Shown: in pieces, positions 32,838 through 43,639 of the stretch
Layout of the letters: every line of letters starts with the position of its first letter
Position numbering within the stretch: the first letter of the stretch is position 1
Assembly (NCBI GenBank): GCA_930367215.1
Contig: OV884058.1
Location: forward strand, 201,518,208 to 201,582,207
DNA from: Pollenia angustigena
Lineage: Eukaryota > Arthropoda > Insecta > Diptera > Polleniidae
Direction: 5' to 3'
Length of the DNA: 64,000 nt
The notes under the pieces: generated by a model
Told to the model about the DNA's origin: nothing
Databases searched by the model: none
The model's input: only the letters and a program-made list of their open reading frames with translations
Made by a program: the position numbers and the translations under genes

Positions 32838-33439
32838 AGGCGATCGTACACGACATGTTTTTGTCATCTGACATGTCAAATTTCCCACTGCAAAATACAT
32901 ACATGTCGTGTGTTACCTTATAAACTTTGCTTCTGTAAAAGTCATCTGACAAAATTTCAATTATTGCGTGCTCTATTTTCTTCTGACAAACCATCTGACA
33001 TCAGAAATCTATGCCGAAAAGAAACCGGCAGCGGCGTCCACTATTGACGGAATCATTAGCCGGCTGAAGTTAATATTTTCCAATACTGAGCACACATATC
33101 TCATCCCACCATTTATTGGGATTTATGTAAATATTTATATAAAAACCGTTTCATTATAATATCCTAAATTGGTATCGTTGAATTAAAAGAAAAATATGTT
33201 AAGATGGCTACATTATTTTACGGCGTAAATAAAAATTTTCGAGGCGGCATTTTGATTTTGGATTTTGCAACAACTATCGGGAAAAAACAGAGTCAATGTC
33301 AGAAGCAAATTACATGTACGTTTGTGACCGAATATTATAAACCTTCTGTAAAACAGCCATTTTGGCAGACATGCACAATTACATGTGACTTGAAAAGTTG
33401 ACATGTCAGATGTCAAAAACATGTCGTCTACATGCACCT
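32838..33439 (+). mobile_element. Harbinger-like MITE family M, copy B (intact, TAA target duplication)
   Basis: 602 bp. Termini AGGCGATCGTACACGACATG and AGGTGCATGTAGACGACATG continue with TTTTTGTCATCTGACATGTC / TTTTTGACATCTGACATGTC; TAA at 32835-32837 and 33440-33442. It supplies the empty-site sequence used to interpret copy C. Its small ORFs are shared with copy A in reverse and are not genes. Confidence 0.8.
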
Positions 33440-34105
33440 TAAGTAATTTTTCCAATTTTCTTTTTATAACAACCATTGAATTTAAGGTTAAAAACTTTAA
33501 TTTTTATTTGTATACACAAACAAATTTTGAAAATAAAAAATATGAAGACAGAAAACTAGTTTTTTTATTAATTGTTTCAACGTAACCGACACAACATTAG
33601 TCCGTAGCTTGCCAGCATGACAGCGAAAATAACGTAAGCGACAAAAATACCCGTTATGTTGTGGATATGTAAGTAAAACTAATTTTATCATAAATATTGG
33701 AAAAAAAATTGCTTACATATCAAATTTCACGGTAATACTTAGACCAAATGCAGAGATAATTAGAAAAAACCTTCTCCTGTAAAATTTTGTTTTTGTCGCT
33801 TACAAAATTTCCGCCGTAAGGGCTCGATATGAAGCTAGTGCTGAAATTGCTTCAGCACCTAAGTAAATATCTTTAGGATTTTTAAAGTAAGTATTATTGT
33901 TTACATCAGTTTTTTTAAAACTTACATGCTAAAATCTTGAGAAACTTTATATATTTATAAAAAACTCGAAAAAACTTTATGTAAATTAAAAACTTTTTGG
34001 CATCGCAAAAAACTTTCAAAAAAGGGAATTCTTGACAAATTGCAACGCTGGCTGTTGCTTACGCAGCAAGATAAGGTCATTTTTTTTTTTTATTAAAAAA
34101 CTACT

Positions 34106-34920
34106 CACACAGAAAAAAATCAATGTAAATTCGTTCAAAACAAGGTTGATTTTAAATTTTTCAGTAGTGATTTTGCTTCATTGTTGTTTCATGTTAATTT
34201 AACATGATTTTACAATAACTTGCAAACAACATTTATTCCTTTTAAAATAACTATAATTCATGTTAATTTAACATTGCAGTAAAGTTATAACAAAATGTGA
34301 TGTATATTGAAATAACTATCCGAATCACGTTGAATGAAAGTTATTTCAAGTTGAAACAACGTGAATTTCATGTAGAATCAAATTGGTTGGAGTGTGATAT
34401 AACAGTGTGAAGACAGCATATGCATTTATTAAAGAATAATTTAAAACACTTACCCCTGTAACACATGTTTTACTTATTTTGTATCTCCTTTGTTAACAGA
34501 AGCATCAGCAAAATGGCCCGATATGGTTTTCGTCATCATTCTACTTTGAAAACTTGATGTACTATTTAACTAAATAATTTTAATTAAAAGAATACGGGAA
34601 TTGTCTTCTTTTTATAACATAATTTAAACATGAAAATACAAAAATGTACATACTTAAGTGTGTATGCATGTTAATTTAACAAGATAAGCCTTTGATTTTA
34701 ATATAAAACAGGTTTTTATGGATTCAATATTGAACAATGTTATTTTAACAGTGAATAATATTAAATAAACGTGATTTAAGGTTATTTTAATATTTTTCAT
34801 TTAAAATTAATATGAAATAATGATAAATTTAAATAAAGAGCATACTTTTGCAGAAATTTACCATGATTCTCAATCAACATTTCGCCATGTTGTTTTAACA
34901 TTGGTATTTTTTTCTGTGTG
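34106..34920. mobile_element. 815-bp MITE with CACACAGAAAAAAA ends
   Basis: Termini CACACAGAAAAAAATCAATG and CACACAGAAAAAAATACCAA. Inside, ATGTTAATTTAACATG-type palindromes recur (about 34192, 34260, 34670) with related GTTATTTTAACA (34739). The same ACACAGAAAAAA ends bound the larger element at 37613-41138. Confidence 0.6.
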
Positions 34921-35424
34921 CTTATTTTCATATAATTTATGCGAAATATACGAAACACGAACCGGCTGGAAAATCTTATTTGACAGATCGCTTGGTCGAT
35001 TTGTTTTATTGCCAATAGAATTTTCATGTTTAAAAAACGCTTGACGATCTTATTTATGGAGCGCAGTAAATCGATTTATCACTTTCATGCATTTAAATTT
35101 GTCTTCCGATACTTCTAAACTAGATATGAATTTAGATATAACAACTCGCTTATATGCAGAGCGATAGAAACATACGTGAAGACCCCTAAATTTGATAAAG
35201 AAAAAAATTGAGGAACATTTTAAAAAATAGTTTTTATACGGGATTATTTTCTGCAATAAGCAAAACGAAACAAAAAACTTTTCAAAAAATTTATAAACTG
35301 TAAAGTTTTTGAATAATTAATAAGAAAGTGGCAATAATAATAAATCATCGGCATTCAAAATTCAACTGCTTATTGACGAGTTTATTTGCACGTCTCCTAA
35401 TAAGCGTCAAATAAACGACACTTA

Positions 35425-35566
35425 GTGCCCGCTCACACACTTCAAGTTTGACTCGTCAAATCTTGAGCTTTTAGGAGAGAAGGGAAAGGAGAATGCCATT
35501 TCTTTTCAACTCTCTCCTAAAAACTCAAGACTTGAAGATCCAAACTTGACGTGTGAGAACCGGCAC
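35425..35566. mobile_element. 142-bp palindromic MITE family V, copy 1 (TTA duplication)
   Basis: GTGCCCGCTCACACACTTCA and, from the right, GTGCCGGTTCTCACACGTCA, continuing AAGTTTG; TTA at 35422-35424 and 35567-35569. Copy 2 at 54403-54544 is nearly a perfect hairpin. Confidence 0.75.
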
Positions 35567-35699
35567 TTACACAATGTGTAATACACATACATATGTAATG
35601 CTTGATGAATTAATTTCCACAGGTCTTTACATTTTGAAAATAGTAGAATCTTAAATATTTTCTTTAAGTTATGTATATAAAAATAAAAATTAAACAAAC

Positions 35700-35932
35700 T
35701 GTTATTTTAAATTACTTACGGCCAATTTTAACAAATTCAGTTAAAACTAACTATTACTTTAACTTCCAGTTACCAATTTATTTCTGACAGTTTTAACTGA
35801 TAGTTAATTATAACTGAACTTGATGAAATTGGAGTTTAATCCAATTCATCATACAAACCAATTGATATTTTATCGCACAAAAGTATATCAAAATGTTTAA
35901 TAAATATTTCGATATTTTACAATACAGATTAT
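35700..35932. other. AT-rich 3' flank of cuticle gene 2
   Basis: Contains CAGTTAAAACTAACTATT / AACTGATAGTTAATTATAAC inverted words (35740-35820), possibly a small degraded inverted repeat. No gene. Confidence 0.3.
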
Positions 35933-35938
35933 TTTATT
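35933..35938 (-). promoter_or_regulatory. Poly(A) signal AATAAA for cuticle gene 2
   Basis: Minus-strand AATAAA 137 bases past the stop codon at 36075-36077. Confidence 0.5.
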
Positions 35939-36074
35939 CATCCAAAAAACTACGTATAGAACCCTTAAAATATGCTAAATTCTTTTATAAATTATATTTT
36001 TGAATCTGTTAATTTTTTTTTTTAACTCGAACTTAAATATTAAGTGAAATCTCTTAAAAGTTAAACGACAATAA

Positions 36075-39000
36075 CTAACTTCTATATGGTTCAATTTCAC
36101 TCTCCAGTGATGCTGCCATGTCTGCCAGTTCATCCTGGCGTAAAGCTTCAGACGGCGATGGCACCCGACGACCATGCAATGGTAAAAGATCAATATTTTG
36201 TACATGAGCTCGTACACTTTGACCTGGTGGCAGACCTAAATACCATTTACCAACATTTTTAATAATAGTTGAGTCACGATGACGGTCAACCCAATCACGA
36301 TCACGATCAATTTCGAGTATTTTGTGGTTGGCCGTTACTAAGGGGGGTAAAGCACCGGCAAAATCATCGTCGTTTACATCGTAATTGTTACTATTGGATG
36401 AAGGAGGATCATAGAGATAGCCGCCTGAATCTGGACTTTCCGGACTAATGGGTCTGTTGCGATTGGTCGATTGTCCGCGATTTGGTTTTCTTTTATTGCT
36501 ATTAACAGCGTTACTATCAACGGCAGGATATCTGACTTTAGCCTCATTTCTGGTATAGCCTCTTTCAAGCATATAATCGCGATCTTTAGAGCCCATTGAA
36601 CCACCTCTATTTAAACTGCCCTTAATAGAACCACGTACTCCATTTTTGGGTATACCCATGCGATTTTCTTTACCTTTAGTTTTTGAATTGGCCATTGAGT
36701 TTCTGCCACTATTTCCATTATCGCTTGCAAGCTCATTTTCTTTTCCTTCTATTTGATTATCATTTTCCTCTATAGCGCCTACTCTTCCCGCAGAAGATTG
36801 AGCATAATCTCTATTAGCACTAGATCCATTTCCACGGCCTTTATTGCCTCTTCTCCCACCTCCACCAACGCCATTAGCATTTCCACTGCCACTTAATTCG
36901 GCACCTGAACCTGCACCTGTACCAAAATCATTGGCCAATTTAAATGATGCATCATTTAAACGAAAATCTAAAACCTGATTATTGACATGGGTCCCGGGTC
37001 CAACTCTATTTTTGAGTACCCTATAGCCTATACCAGCTCCAGCTATATACTCCACTGTACGTTGTACTCCCTTATCGTCCAAAAACGAATAAGTACCACG
37101 TACCAAGCCGTCCGGAGAACGACTTTCTGCTCTTCGATGATCGGGACCGGCAGCTAAAAGTTTATAAGTACCATCTGGACCTCTTTGTACGGTCATTTTG
37201 CCACGAGTTTCTGGCGGCGCCTTATATAAAGGACCAGTATAGCCCACATCTATAGGGTTGTCGGGTACTGAATTAGTAACCTCAAAACCGGTGCCAGCTC
37301 CAGCAGCATAGCGTACACTATGGCGTACTCCTTCATCATCCAAAAATGAGTACAGACCTAGAGGGAAATAAAATGTTAGCATACAAACATTTTTAATAAT
37401 CAATATGGGCACTCCTAAAAAATGCTCCTTTCGTCACGTTACGCCACTAAATGTTAATTTACACTAGCACAAAAGTCTTACGCATTGTGACAAAAATACT
37501 TCCCTGATCTAATTATTGTTTGAAATTTTCAAAAAACCATAGCAACTTATCATGACAGGGTTGTATATTCCTCAAAATACGTGAGACGTGCGTGATAGTG
37601 TTAAGTTGCATTACACAGAAAAAATGATTGCCGAATTATTTTCAAACAAACGAATGTTTGAAAATTTTTTTGATTTCTACAAATTTTTTTACTGATTCAA
37701 TTAATTAATTTTTATTTAACCAACAAAAATGTTGACAACTATTCAAAAATATAATATACGCGTTATTAGTTTCAAGTTTTCATACATAATTTTGTATGAA
37801 ATATTTAACGCTCTTAATGTTGTCGTTTTTTTGAATTTTTTTATTTGATCGTAAGCAACACTTCTTTATGAGAAATATAAGAACTACTACAAAAACACAT
37901 GCAGTCTATTTTTGGACGCTTTACAAAAGTACAGCAATACCCTGCAGATAATGAGACTAGTCCATACATGCATGTAAAGAGTAGTCCATAAAGGAGTAGG
38001 AGTACTCCAAAACTACTACAAATATATGGGAAAAAGGTGGTCCATTTAACATTACGATGACCTATGAGGGGACCATATAACCCACCGAAGAAGTCCCTAA
38101 ACTACTCCATTGAATACTAAAGTGGGTTAGTTTTAAAAGTACTCCATGTTACTACAGTATGGAGTACACTTGAGGGGTAGTTTAAGCGTTTTTCTTTTTC
38201 ATTTTTTACTAATCGCCTTTTATGGTATGTTCTGTAGTCTACTATTGCTATTAATAAATATATTTACTTGGTATTTTTAATTTTTTTACCTTTTCCCACA
38301 AATTTCACAAGCTTTCACTTTTTAATAAACAATTTAAAATGGGCACCATCAGGGCTACCAATGTGTTATACTGTAAACTATAGAAAAGTATACATTGTGG
38401 CAACACTGATCTTTATCGATATCATCTTTACTCATCTCTATTCTAGTTCTAGTCTACTCTCTACCAAAAACAAGTGTAAAATAATAAAATGAAATAAAAT
38501 CTAAGTTTCTTATAAATGTTCAATAAGGTGATTTGTTTATTATTGACGGGTTTTTACATACATCATGCAGTTGTTGGCAGTACTTAATTTCTTATAACAT
38601 GGTCCATTCTACAGTACATTGGACCATGTTGTAAGTAGTCCATTTAAGCCACAATGGACCAAGTAGTCCAATATTATCTGTAGGGTAAGAAAAATTATTA
38701 AATAGCGTGATGAAGTTTGTAGTAAAAAAACAACAAAAACAATAGCAGGTAAAAAAAAATGTTTCACTCTTTTTAAACAACAGAAACAACAACAACATTA
38801 TAAGAAACAAAATAAATTTTTGGTTGGTTTCAAAGTTAGCAAAAAAAACGAAATCCCGTATTCAATTTTTTCAAACTGTTTACTTAAATACATCAAATAC
38901 AAAAATAGAATGAAGACGAAAAACATATCGAGTTGGTCTGCCACCGTTTTTGGTTACATGAGTGATGAAGAAAAACATTGTGTGTAGGTATAAAAGGTGG

Positions 39001-41502
39001 CATGTCATAACGTCCAGTGTCATAGTGTCCATCAAAGAAATGGCATAGCGTCCGCGGACGTTCTGACACTTAACTTATAATGAAAAATATTAAAATGTAA
39101 ACAAATTTGGGATCATAGCCGGCCTTGGGCCGGGCGCAAGGATTTTCTCCTCTGTGGTATAACAAACACCGGCTTCGCTAACTAAAGCTTCTCTGCACAG
39201 CCGGTCTTCGGCCGGGCGCAAGGATTTTCTCCTCTATGATATAACAAACACCTGCTTCGCTAAGTAAAGTTTCTAAAATCTTCATTGTTTCCGAACGAAA
39301 GCCGACTATGCAGAGAAGCTTTAGTTAGCGAAGCCGGTGTTTGTTATACCATAGAGGAGGAAATACTTGCGCCCGGCCAAAGGCCGGCTGTGCAGAGAAG
39401 CTTTAGTTAGCGAAGCCGGTGTTTGTTATACCATAGAGGAGAAAAGCCTGGCGCCCGGCCGAAGGCCGGCTGTGCAGAGAAGCTTTAGTAAGCGAAGCCG
39501 GTATTTGTATTACCATAGAGGAGAAGATCCTTGCGCCCAAAAGTGTTTTCGTTATACATATATTTAATATATACACTAGACTGGTCGCAATTTTTTTTTT
39601 TTTTAATTTAATTGTTTGCGCTGCTTAAAATATGAGGTTTGGTGTAAGAAATCATGATCTAATTTTTCAGGTCAATCCGACGGTGCCTAGCCGTGCCGGG
39701 TGGGGCCCAAAGTTCCCCATATTATAAAAAAAACATCTTTTATATCAGATCTTTACAGTTATACTAGTTGAAAAGCCGAAAATCAAAAATATGGCTTCGT
39801 TACGATCTTCCGCAGAGAAATTACTTCATGTATGCCAAATTTCAGCTTCCTATGTCATCAGATGGCTTCAGAAAGTTGCGGAAAGAATAGGATATACATG
39901 CAAACATCCTGACATACTAAGAAATTATATATTTTATAGATAGATTAACATATGTTCGCGCAACTCAAAAACGCTTTAGCTTATTGAAAAACTAAAAAAA
40001 CCGAAATTCCGCAATAAAATTTACTTTAAGAAAGTTAAAACTTTTTTCTTTATGTTGGCTTTGGTTTTCGAGATATACCGTTATTTCGAAAATTAAGGAG
40101 GTTGCACAACATATGTTCGCGTAACTCAAAAACGCTTTAGTTTATTGCAAAACTAAAAAATCCGAAATTCCGCAATAAAATTTACTTTAAGAAAGGTAAT
40201 ACGTTTTTCTTATTTGCGCAGTCGTTTTAGAAACATAATTTTTTTTTTCTGGAAAAAAAAAATAATTTTTTTATTAAAATTTCGGAATTTTTGTTTTTAA
40301 AAATTTATAAAAAATTGAAAAATGCAGCATGCTTCTAATTTTATACAGTCATATAAAAAACAAAATTGCAAACAAAACAAGCTATAAATGATTAAAATCT
40401 GTTAACCACTTTTGATTTTATGTATTCACAAAAGACGAAAAATTTATATGGCGGTTTAATAAAATTCTTAAATTAATTTAAATTTTTCGTCTTTTGTGAA
40501 TACATAAAATCAAAAGTTGTTGATAGATTTTAATCAGTTTTCAATTTTTTATTAATTTTTAAAAACAAAAATTCCGAAATTTTAATAAAAAAAATTATTT
40601 TTTTTTCCAGAAAAAAATAATTTTGTTTCTAAAACGACTGCGCAAATAAGAAAAACGTTTTACCTTAAATATCAATTTAAATTTCAAAAGTGTCATAGTG
40701 TCCATGGACACTACGACACTTTTTGGTGTGTCATAACGTCCATGGACACTATGATACTGGACGTTATGACATGCCACCGTATAAATAAGGCTTCGTTCAA
40801 AAACTGTTCCAACAAAAAAATGTGTCTCAAAGCCAGCAGGCCGCTCTGCTCTGCTTCATCTTCTCCAACAGTGCTTGCTTGTGTTCGCGTCATTGCTTGT
40901 GCAAAAACTTTTTTGTTTGATTCAGCAAAATTATTTGTTTGAAATTTATATGAATTTCAGTAAACTTTTTGTTTGATTCAGTTAAATTACTTGTTTGGAA
41001 AAATCGGTTTTTTTCAATAAACAAAATGCAAATAAATTGTTTGAATATGCGAATTTGTTTATAGGACCGATTTCAGACAAAAAATTGTTTAATTCTACAA
41101 ATTTTTTGTTTGAATTGGAAAAATAATTTTTTCTGTGTAAGCAAATAAATTTAAGATCCATGTTGTTTTAATTTGTCCTCTCTTTCAGTAAATTAAAAGG
41201 TAGTTGCGCTTTACATAACCGTGAATATTTATGTATTATTTCTCTGAGAAACTAAAATCATTGTTAGCGTAAGGTGACAAATGTAGATTTTTCTGTGGAA
41301 ATGCCCATATACATGCTTACCTCTTACTCTTCCTGTAGCATCATTTTCCTCCGACCGTGACTGATCTGCTGTTCTATAGCTAAAACTATACGATGGATCA
41401 TCATAAGGATCGGCCAAAGGATCATCTGGACTACCTTTTGGCCCTGGAGGATACTGATCTAAATTTGATTTGCGATGTGTTGTAGGCCCCATTACGCGAA
41501 AG
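36075..41502 (-). CDS. Cuticular protein gene 2, two RR segments, exons 41502-41321 and 37357-36075 (5' exon missing)
   Basis: Terminal exon 37357-36075 follows acceptor CCCTCTAG; internal exon 41502-41321 ends at donor AGAG|GTAAGC. Joining gives ATGRVRG-LYSFLDDEGV in frame (intron phase 1). First RR segment: DDPSYSFSYRTADQSRSEEN ... VRG | LYSFLDDEGVRHSVRYAAGA GTGFEV, split by the intron. Second: HRRAESRSPDGLVRGTYSFL DDKGVQRTVEYIAGAGIGYR. Both carry the D..G.VRG.YSFLDD.G....V.Y.AGAG.G(F/Y) pattern of chitin-binding cuticle proteins. Then come a Gly/Asn/Ser-rich low-complexity region and a conserved-looking C-terminus (WYLGLPPGQSVRAHVQNIDL ... ALRQDELADMAASLESEIEP). The exon 41502 start is an acceptor (TTCCAG), so the ATG at 41492 is internal and the signal-peptide exon lies further upstream, not located. 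Expected secreted, in cuticle matrix. It resembles the double-RR group including Drosophila Cpr73D-like proteins, but I cannot confirm orthology. Confidence 0.85.
37939..38686. mobile_element. 748-bp inverted-terminal element rich in AGTACTCC/AGTAGTCC words
   Basis: Termini ACCCTGCAGATAATGAGACT and ACCCTACAGATAATATTGGA. Inside, GTAGTCCAT/ATGGACTAC and GGAGTACTCC words recur many times (37960-38170 and 38590-38670), like clustered subterminal motifs. No ORF of interest. Confidence 0.6.
39118..39539. repeat. Inverted array of GC-rich 82-bp units (2 forward + 3 reverse)
   Basis: Units start at 39118 and 39200 in one orientation and at 39301, 39383 and 39465 in the other, all exactly 82 bp apart within each set, with about 25 bp of spacer around 39275-39300. 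Each unit contains GCCGGCTGTGCAGAGAAGCT, 'TTAGCGAAGCCGGTGTTTGT' and a self-complementary CGGCCGAAGGCCGG-type junction. Base composition differs sharply from the AT-rich surroundings. The 66-codon open frame through the reverse units (39367-39567) only reflects the repeat. Confidence 0.85.
39577..40680. repeat. Dispersed repeat E, copy 1, with internal inverted arms
   Basis: TAGACTGGTCGCAATTTTTT then 'GTTTGCGCTGCTTAAAATATG' and 'AATCCGACGGTGCCTAGCCGT' match 60354-61046. In this copy the part from 40195 ('TTTGCGCAGTCGTTTTAG') is mirrored from about 40445 to 40670 ('CTAAAACGACTGCGCAAAT'), giving arms of over 200 bp that can pair. Confidence 0.7.
41321..41502 (-). CDS. Internal exon of cuticular protein gene 2
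   Basis: 182 bp: one base completing a codon, 60 codons (FRVMGPTTHRKSNLDQYPPG PKGSPDDPLADPYDDPSYSF ... GRVR), and one base of the next Gly. It is bounded by acceptor TTAATTCCAG (41512-41503) and donor GTAAGC (41320-41315). The Pro/Asp-rich run before the RR start looks like strongly conserved coding sequence. Confidence 0.8.
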
Positions 41503-41951
41503 CTGGAATTAAGAAAATATGAAATATTTATTTTAGTTTGTATTCACGTTTAAATTAATACTAATTTATTTTTAATTAAATATCTAGTAAAAAAAATTAG
41601 AAAACTAATAAAAATTCAAAACGTGCCTTTTCTACCATAAAATACTCAACAATAGTTTATGTAGATGGCACAGAAAATTATTAATTTTATTAACTGTTTT
41701 GTTCTATAAATAAAACATTTATTTTAATAAATTCAAAATAATTTCGATTGGTATAAGTTTATTTTTAAAAACGAACACAATTAAGATGACAAGCGAATAA
41801 ATTTATGATATATTTTTTTTAATTATTAACTAATACCTGGTTCACACTATGCGACATATCGCAGAGTTAAATTTTATGAAACAGAATATTGCCGACGCAG
41901 GGTGTAGAAACGCTTGCGGGGTTAACAATGTCGCATGAAATAAAATACTTA

Positions 41952-42227
41952 AGCTTTGTTCACACCTATCAAATATTTGACGGCCTACACGCAACCACAA
42001 CTAGTGATTATTTAAAGTTATTTAAAAAATATTTGCTTTTGCAAAACGTGTGGCTGGATCAAACATCATTTAACATTTTACAATTATCTTTCTACAAATA
42101 AAGTTTAGTAAATCAATATAAATTGCTTAACAAATACAGCTAAAGTTTGATAAATTTACTGGTCACGTTTTTGTTTTTTTTTTTTAATTTTTTTCGTCAA
42201 ATATTTGTTAGGTCTGAACGAGTCTCT
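41952..42227. mobile_element. MITE family Z, copy 2 (TTA duplication)
   Basis: Termini AGCTTTGTTCACACCTATCA and AGAGACTCGTTCAGACCTAA, each then AAATATTTGACG; TTA at 41949-41951 and 42228-42230. Related to 5062-5333. Confidence 0.65.
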
Positions 42228-42429
42228 TTAATATGTTGCGTAAAAATTTTTTAAATTAAATGCACTCGAATTCATTTAAGTGAAAATGCAAGATAGCGGG
42301 TAGTTAAATTTTTGAAGTGGGATATCATTAGCTTAAAAGATCCGTAAATAACTATCTACAATTGGTGCACTGCGAAACCGGAAGTGACCAATTAAAATTA
42401 AAATTCTTATTCGCTTTAGGGTTTTATTT

Positions 42430-42560
42430 GTATAATATTTTTAGCTTTTCTAAAATCTTTGGAAAAGGTTTCCTGATGATCTGGCCTAAGCAACCGGTGA
42501 AATGCGCATAGAAGCTAGCTTTCCCTCAACAATAAATTTCAGTGTATTTATCAAATATGA
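42430..42560 (-). repeat. Dispersed repeat D, copy 2 (partial, reverse)
   Basis: Complement of 'GTTTCCTGATGATCTGGCCT' and 'AAGCAACCGGTGAAATGCGC' matches repeat D at 10840-10880 and 61140-61185. Confidence 0.6.
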
Positions 42561-42818
42561 AAAATTGGGAATTTAGCACGTCATACAAAAATCTTGATAA
42601 TAAATATTGTATTCACGTAAATAACTTTGATTAAAATTTTTCTAACCTGGATCCCTTTTTTTATTTTTTTTTTAACAAAATAAGGCAACGGTTTGGAGTT
42701 TCTACGCGGGAAAGAATTCCCGAGAATCCTGGGACTTTTTTTAATATTAATCCCGGGAAATTTTTTGCGGGAATTTTCAGGAATTTCAAATTAAATTTTT
42801 GAAATTTTAATTTATTAA

Positions 42819-43081
42819 GTCTGAGTACATACGGCTCATGTCTTATTGACAAGATTCTTCCTTTTTCTTCTTTGAACATAAATTGGCGTTCAAATGATTC
42901 ATGTCATGTTGACGACATGTGCTTTTTTGATATTGAAAACAATAACAAAATTAAACAACGAATGAAAAAGCAAAACGAAAAGACAGTACATGCATCTGTG
43001 TACTCGTTTCTTTTCCCCTCGTCCCTCTCGCCTATAAAGTAGAAATCATGTCAATAAGAGATGAGCCGTATGAACACAGAC
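42819..43081. mobile_element. MITE family T, copy 1 (TAA duplication)
   Basis: Termini GTCTGAGTACATACGGCTCA and GTCTGTGTTCATACGGCTCA; TAA at 42816-42818 and 43082-43084; 263 bp. Copy 2 at 54610-54872 is nearly identical. The termini continue with TCTTATTGACA on both sides. It encloses a CCCCTCGTCCCTCTCGCC pyrimidine block. Confidence 0.8.
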
Positions 43082-43135
43082 TAACATCGTTAAAATAAAA
43101 AACGAGCAATAAAAATATATTCCTTACTAAAAACT

Positions 43136-43613
43136 ACCCTAGAGGGAAGCGAACTGACACCAAAGTAGTCCCGTGATAGGTCTTTGGTGGTAGAGACCCG
43201 TTCTAGTTTTAACACTTTCTATGAATAAGACCTATCACTTTTACATGGGGTTGTCATTGGGGGAGGTCAATTGACACCATTTGACCAGTCACACATCTAT
43301 TCTCAATGGATGTGTTTAGTGACAGTTATTACAATGTAGTATTATTTCAATACAATGAAGTATTTTTTCAATAAAACAAGTCCTAGAATTAAATTCAAGA
43401 ACGAAATTTTTGAAAGAACTAAAAAAGTGTCATACCACCGGTGAAGACTGTATTGCAATTCATAACTTGTTCTACCTTTTTGTTCTTCATAAACCAGTTA
43501 CATTATTGGTTCTCCTTTCACTGGTCATAAGTTCTTTCTTTTTGTATCTGTTCTATTTTTACAACTCTCAGGACCAGTCTGTTGGACCAATTGACACAAA
43601 TTTCCCGCAGGGT
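43136..43613 (+). mobile_element. Inverted-terminal element family Y, copy 2
   Basis: Same termini as 8768-9234 in opposite orientation (ACCCTAGAGGGAAGCG left, ACCCTGCGGGAAATTTG read from right). A 117-codon ORF starting at 43410 crosses its right end into hAT sequence and is not conserved in copy 1. Confidence 0.7.
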
Positions 43614-43639
43614 ACCTACAAATCGAACTTTTATTTCTA

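Larger units (their letters stand above)
30051..34050 (-). mobile_element. hAT transposon, exactly 4000 bp with insertions
   Basis: Termini CAGCGTTACCATATAT and CAGCGTTGCAATTTGTC; perfect 8-bp target duplication GCTGTTGC at 30043-30050 and 34051-34058. The C-terminal part of a hAT transposase (30187-30671, minus) sits 136 bp from the left end, as expected. The rest is replaced by a DDE-like gene (31126-32717) and MITE copy B (32838-33439). Confidence 0.85.
38996..40778. mobile_element. Foldback/MULE-like element with 37-bp inverted termini
   Basis: Termini GGTGGCATGTCATAACGTCC continue with AGTGTCATAGTGTCCAT on the left and AGTATCATAGTGTCCAT on the right; flanking 8-bp GTATAAAA/GTATAAAT (38988-38995, 40779-40786). 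The GTGTCATAGTGTCCATGGAC block is repeated again inside the right end (40688-40740). It carries the GC-rich 82-bp array and a copy of repeat E. Long termini with an 8-9-bp duplication would fit Mutator-like mobilisation; this is inference. Confidence 0.65.
37613..41138. mobile_element. 3.5-kb region bounded by ACACAGAAAAAA inverted ends, filling the cuticle gene intron
   Basis: The left end ACACAGAAAAAATGATTGCC and right end (reversed) ACACAGAAAAAATTATTTTT are inverted, and both sides are rich in CAAACAAA/TTTGTTTG words. It lies wholly in the 37358-41320 intron and contains the elements at 37939-38686 and 38996-40778. The target duplication is not clear, so the outer element is provisional. 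Confidence 0.5.

Noticed and set aside
39367..39567. 66-codon ORF in GC-rich array
   Set aside because: Translation of the 82-bp repeat; period not divisible by three, so no periodic peptide is maintained.
41229..41492. Separate 87-codon gene starting at the ATG at 41492
   Set aside because: The ATG is preceded in frame by an acceptor and coding-like FRV, and the frame's end reads past a clear GTAAGC donor; it is an internal exon of cuticle gene 2.
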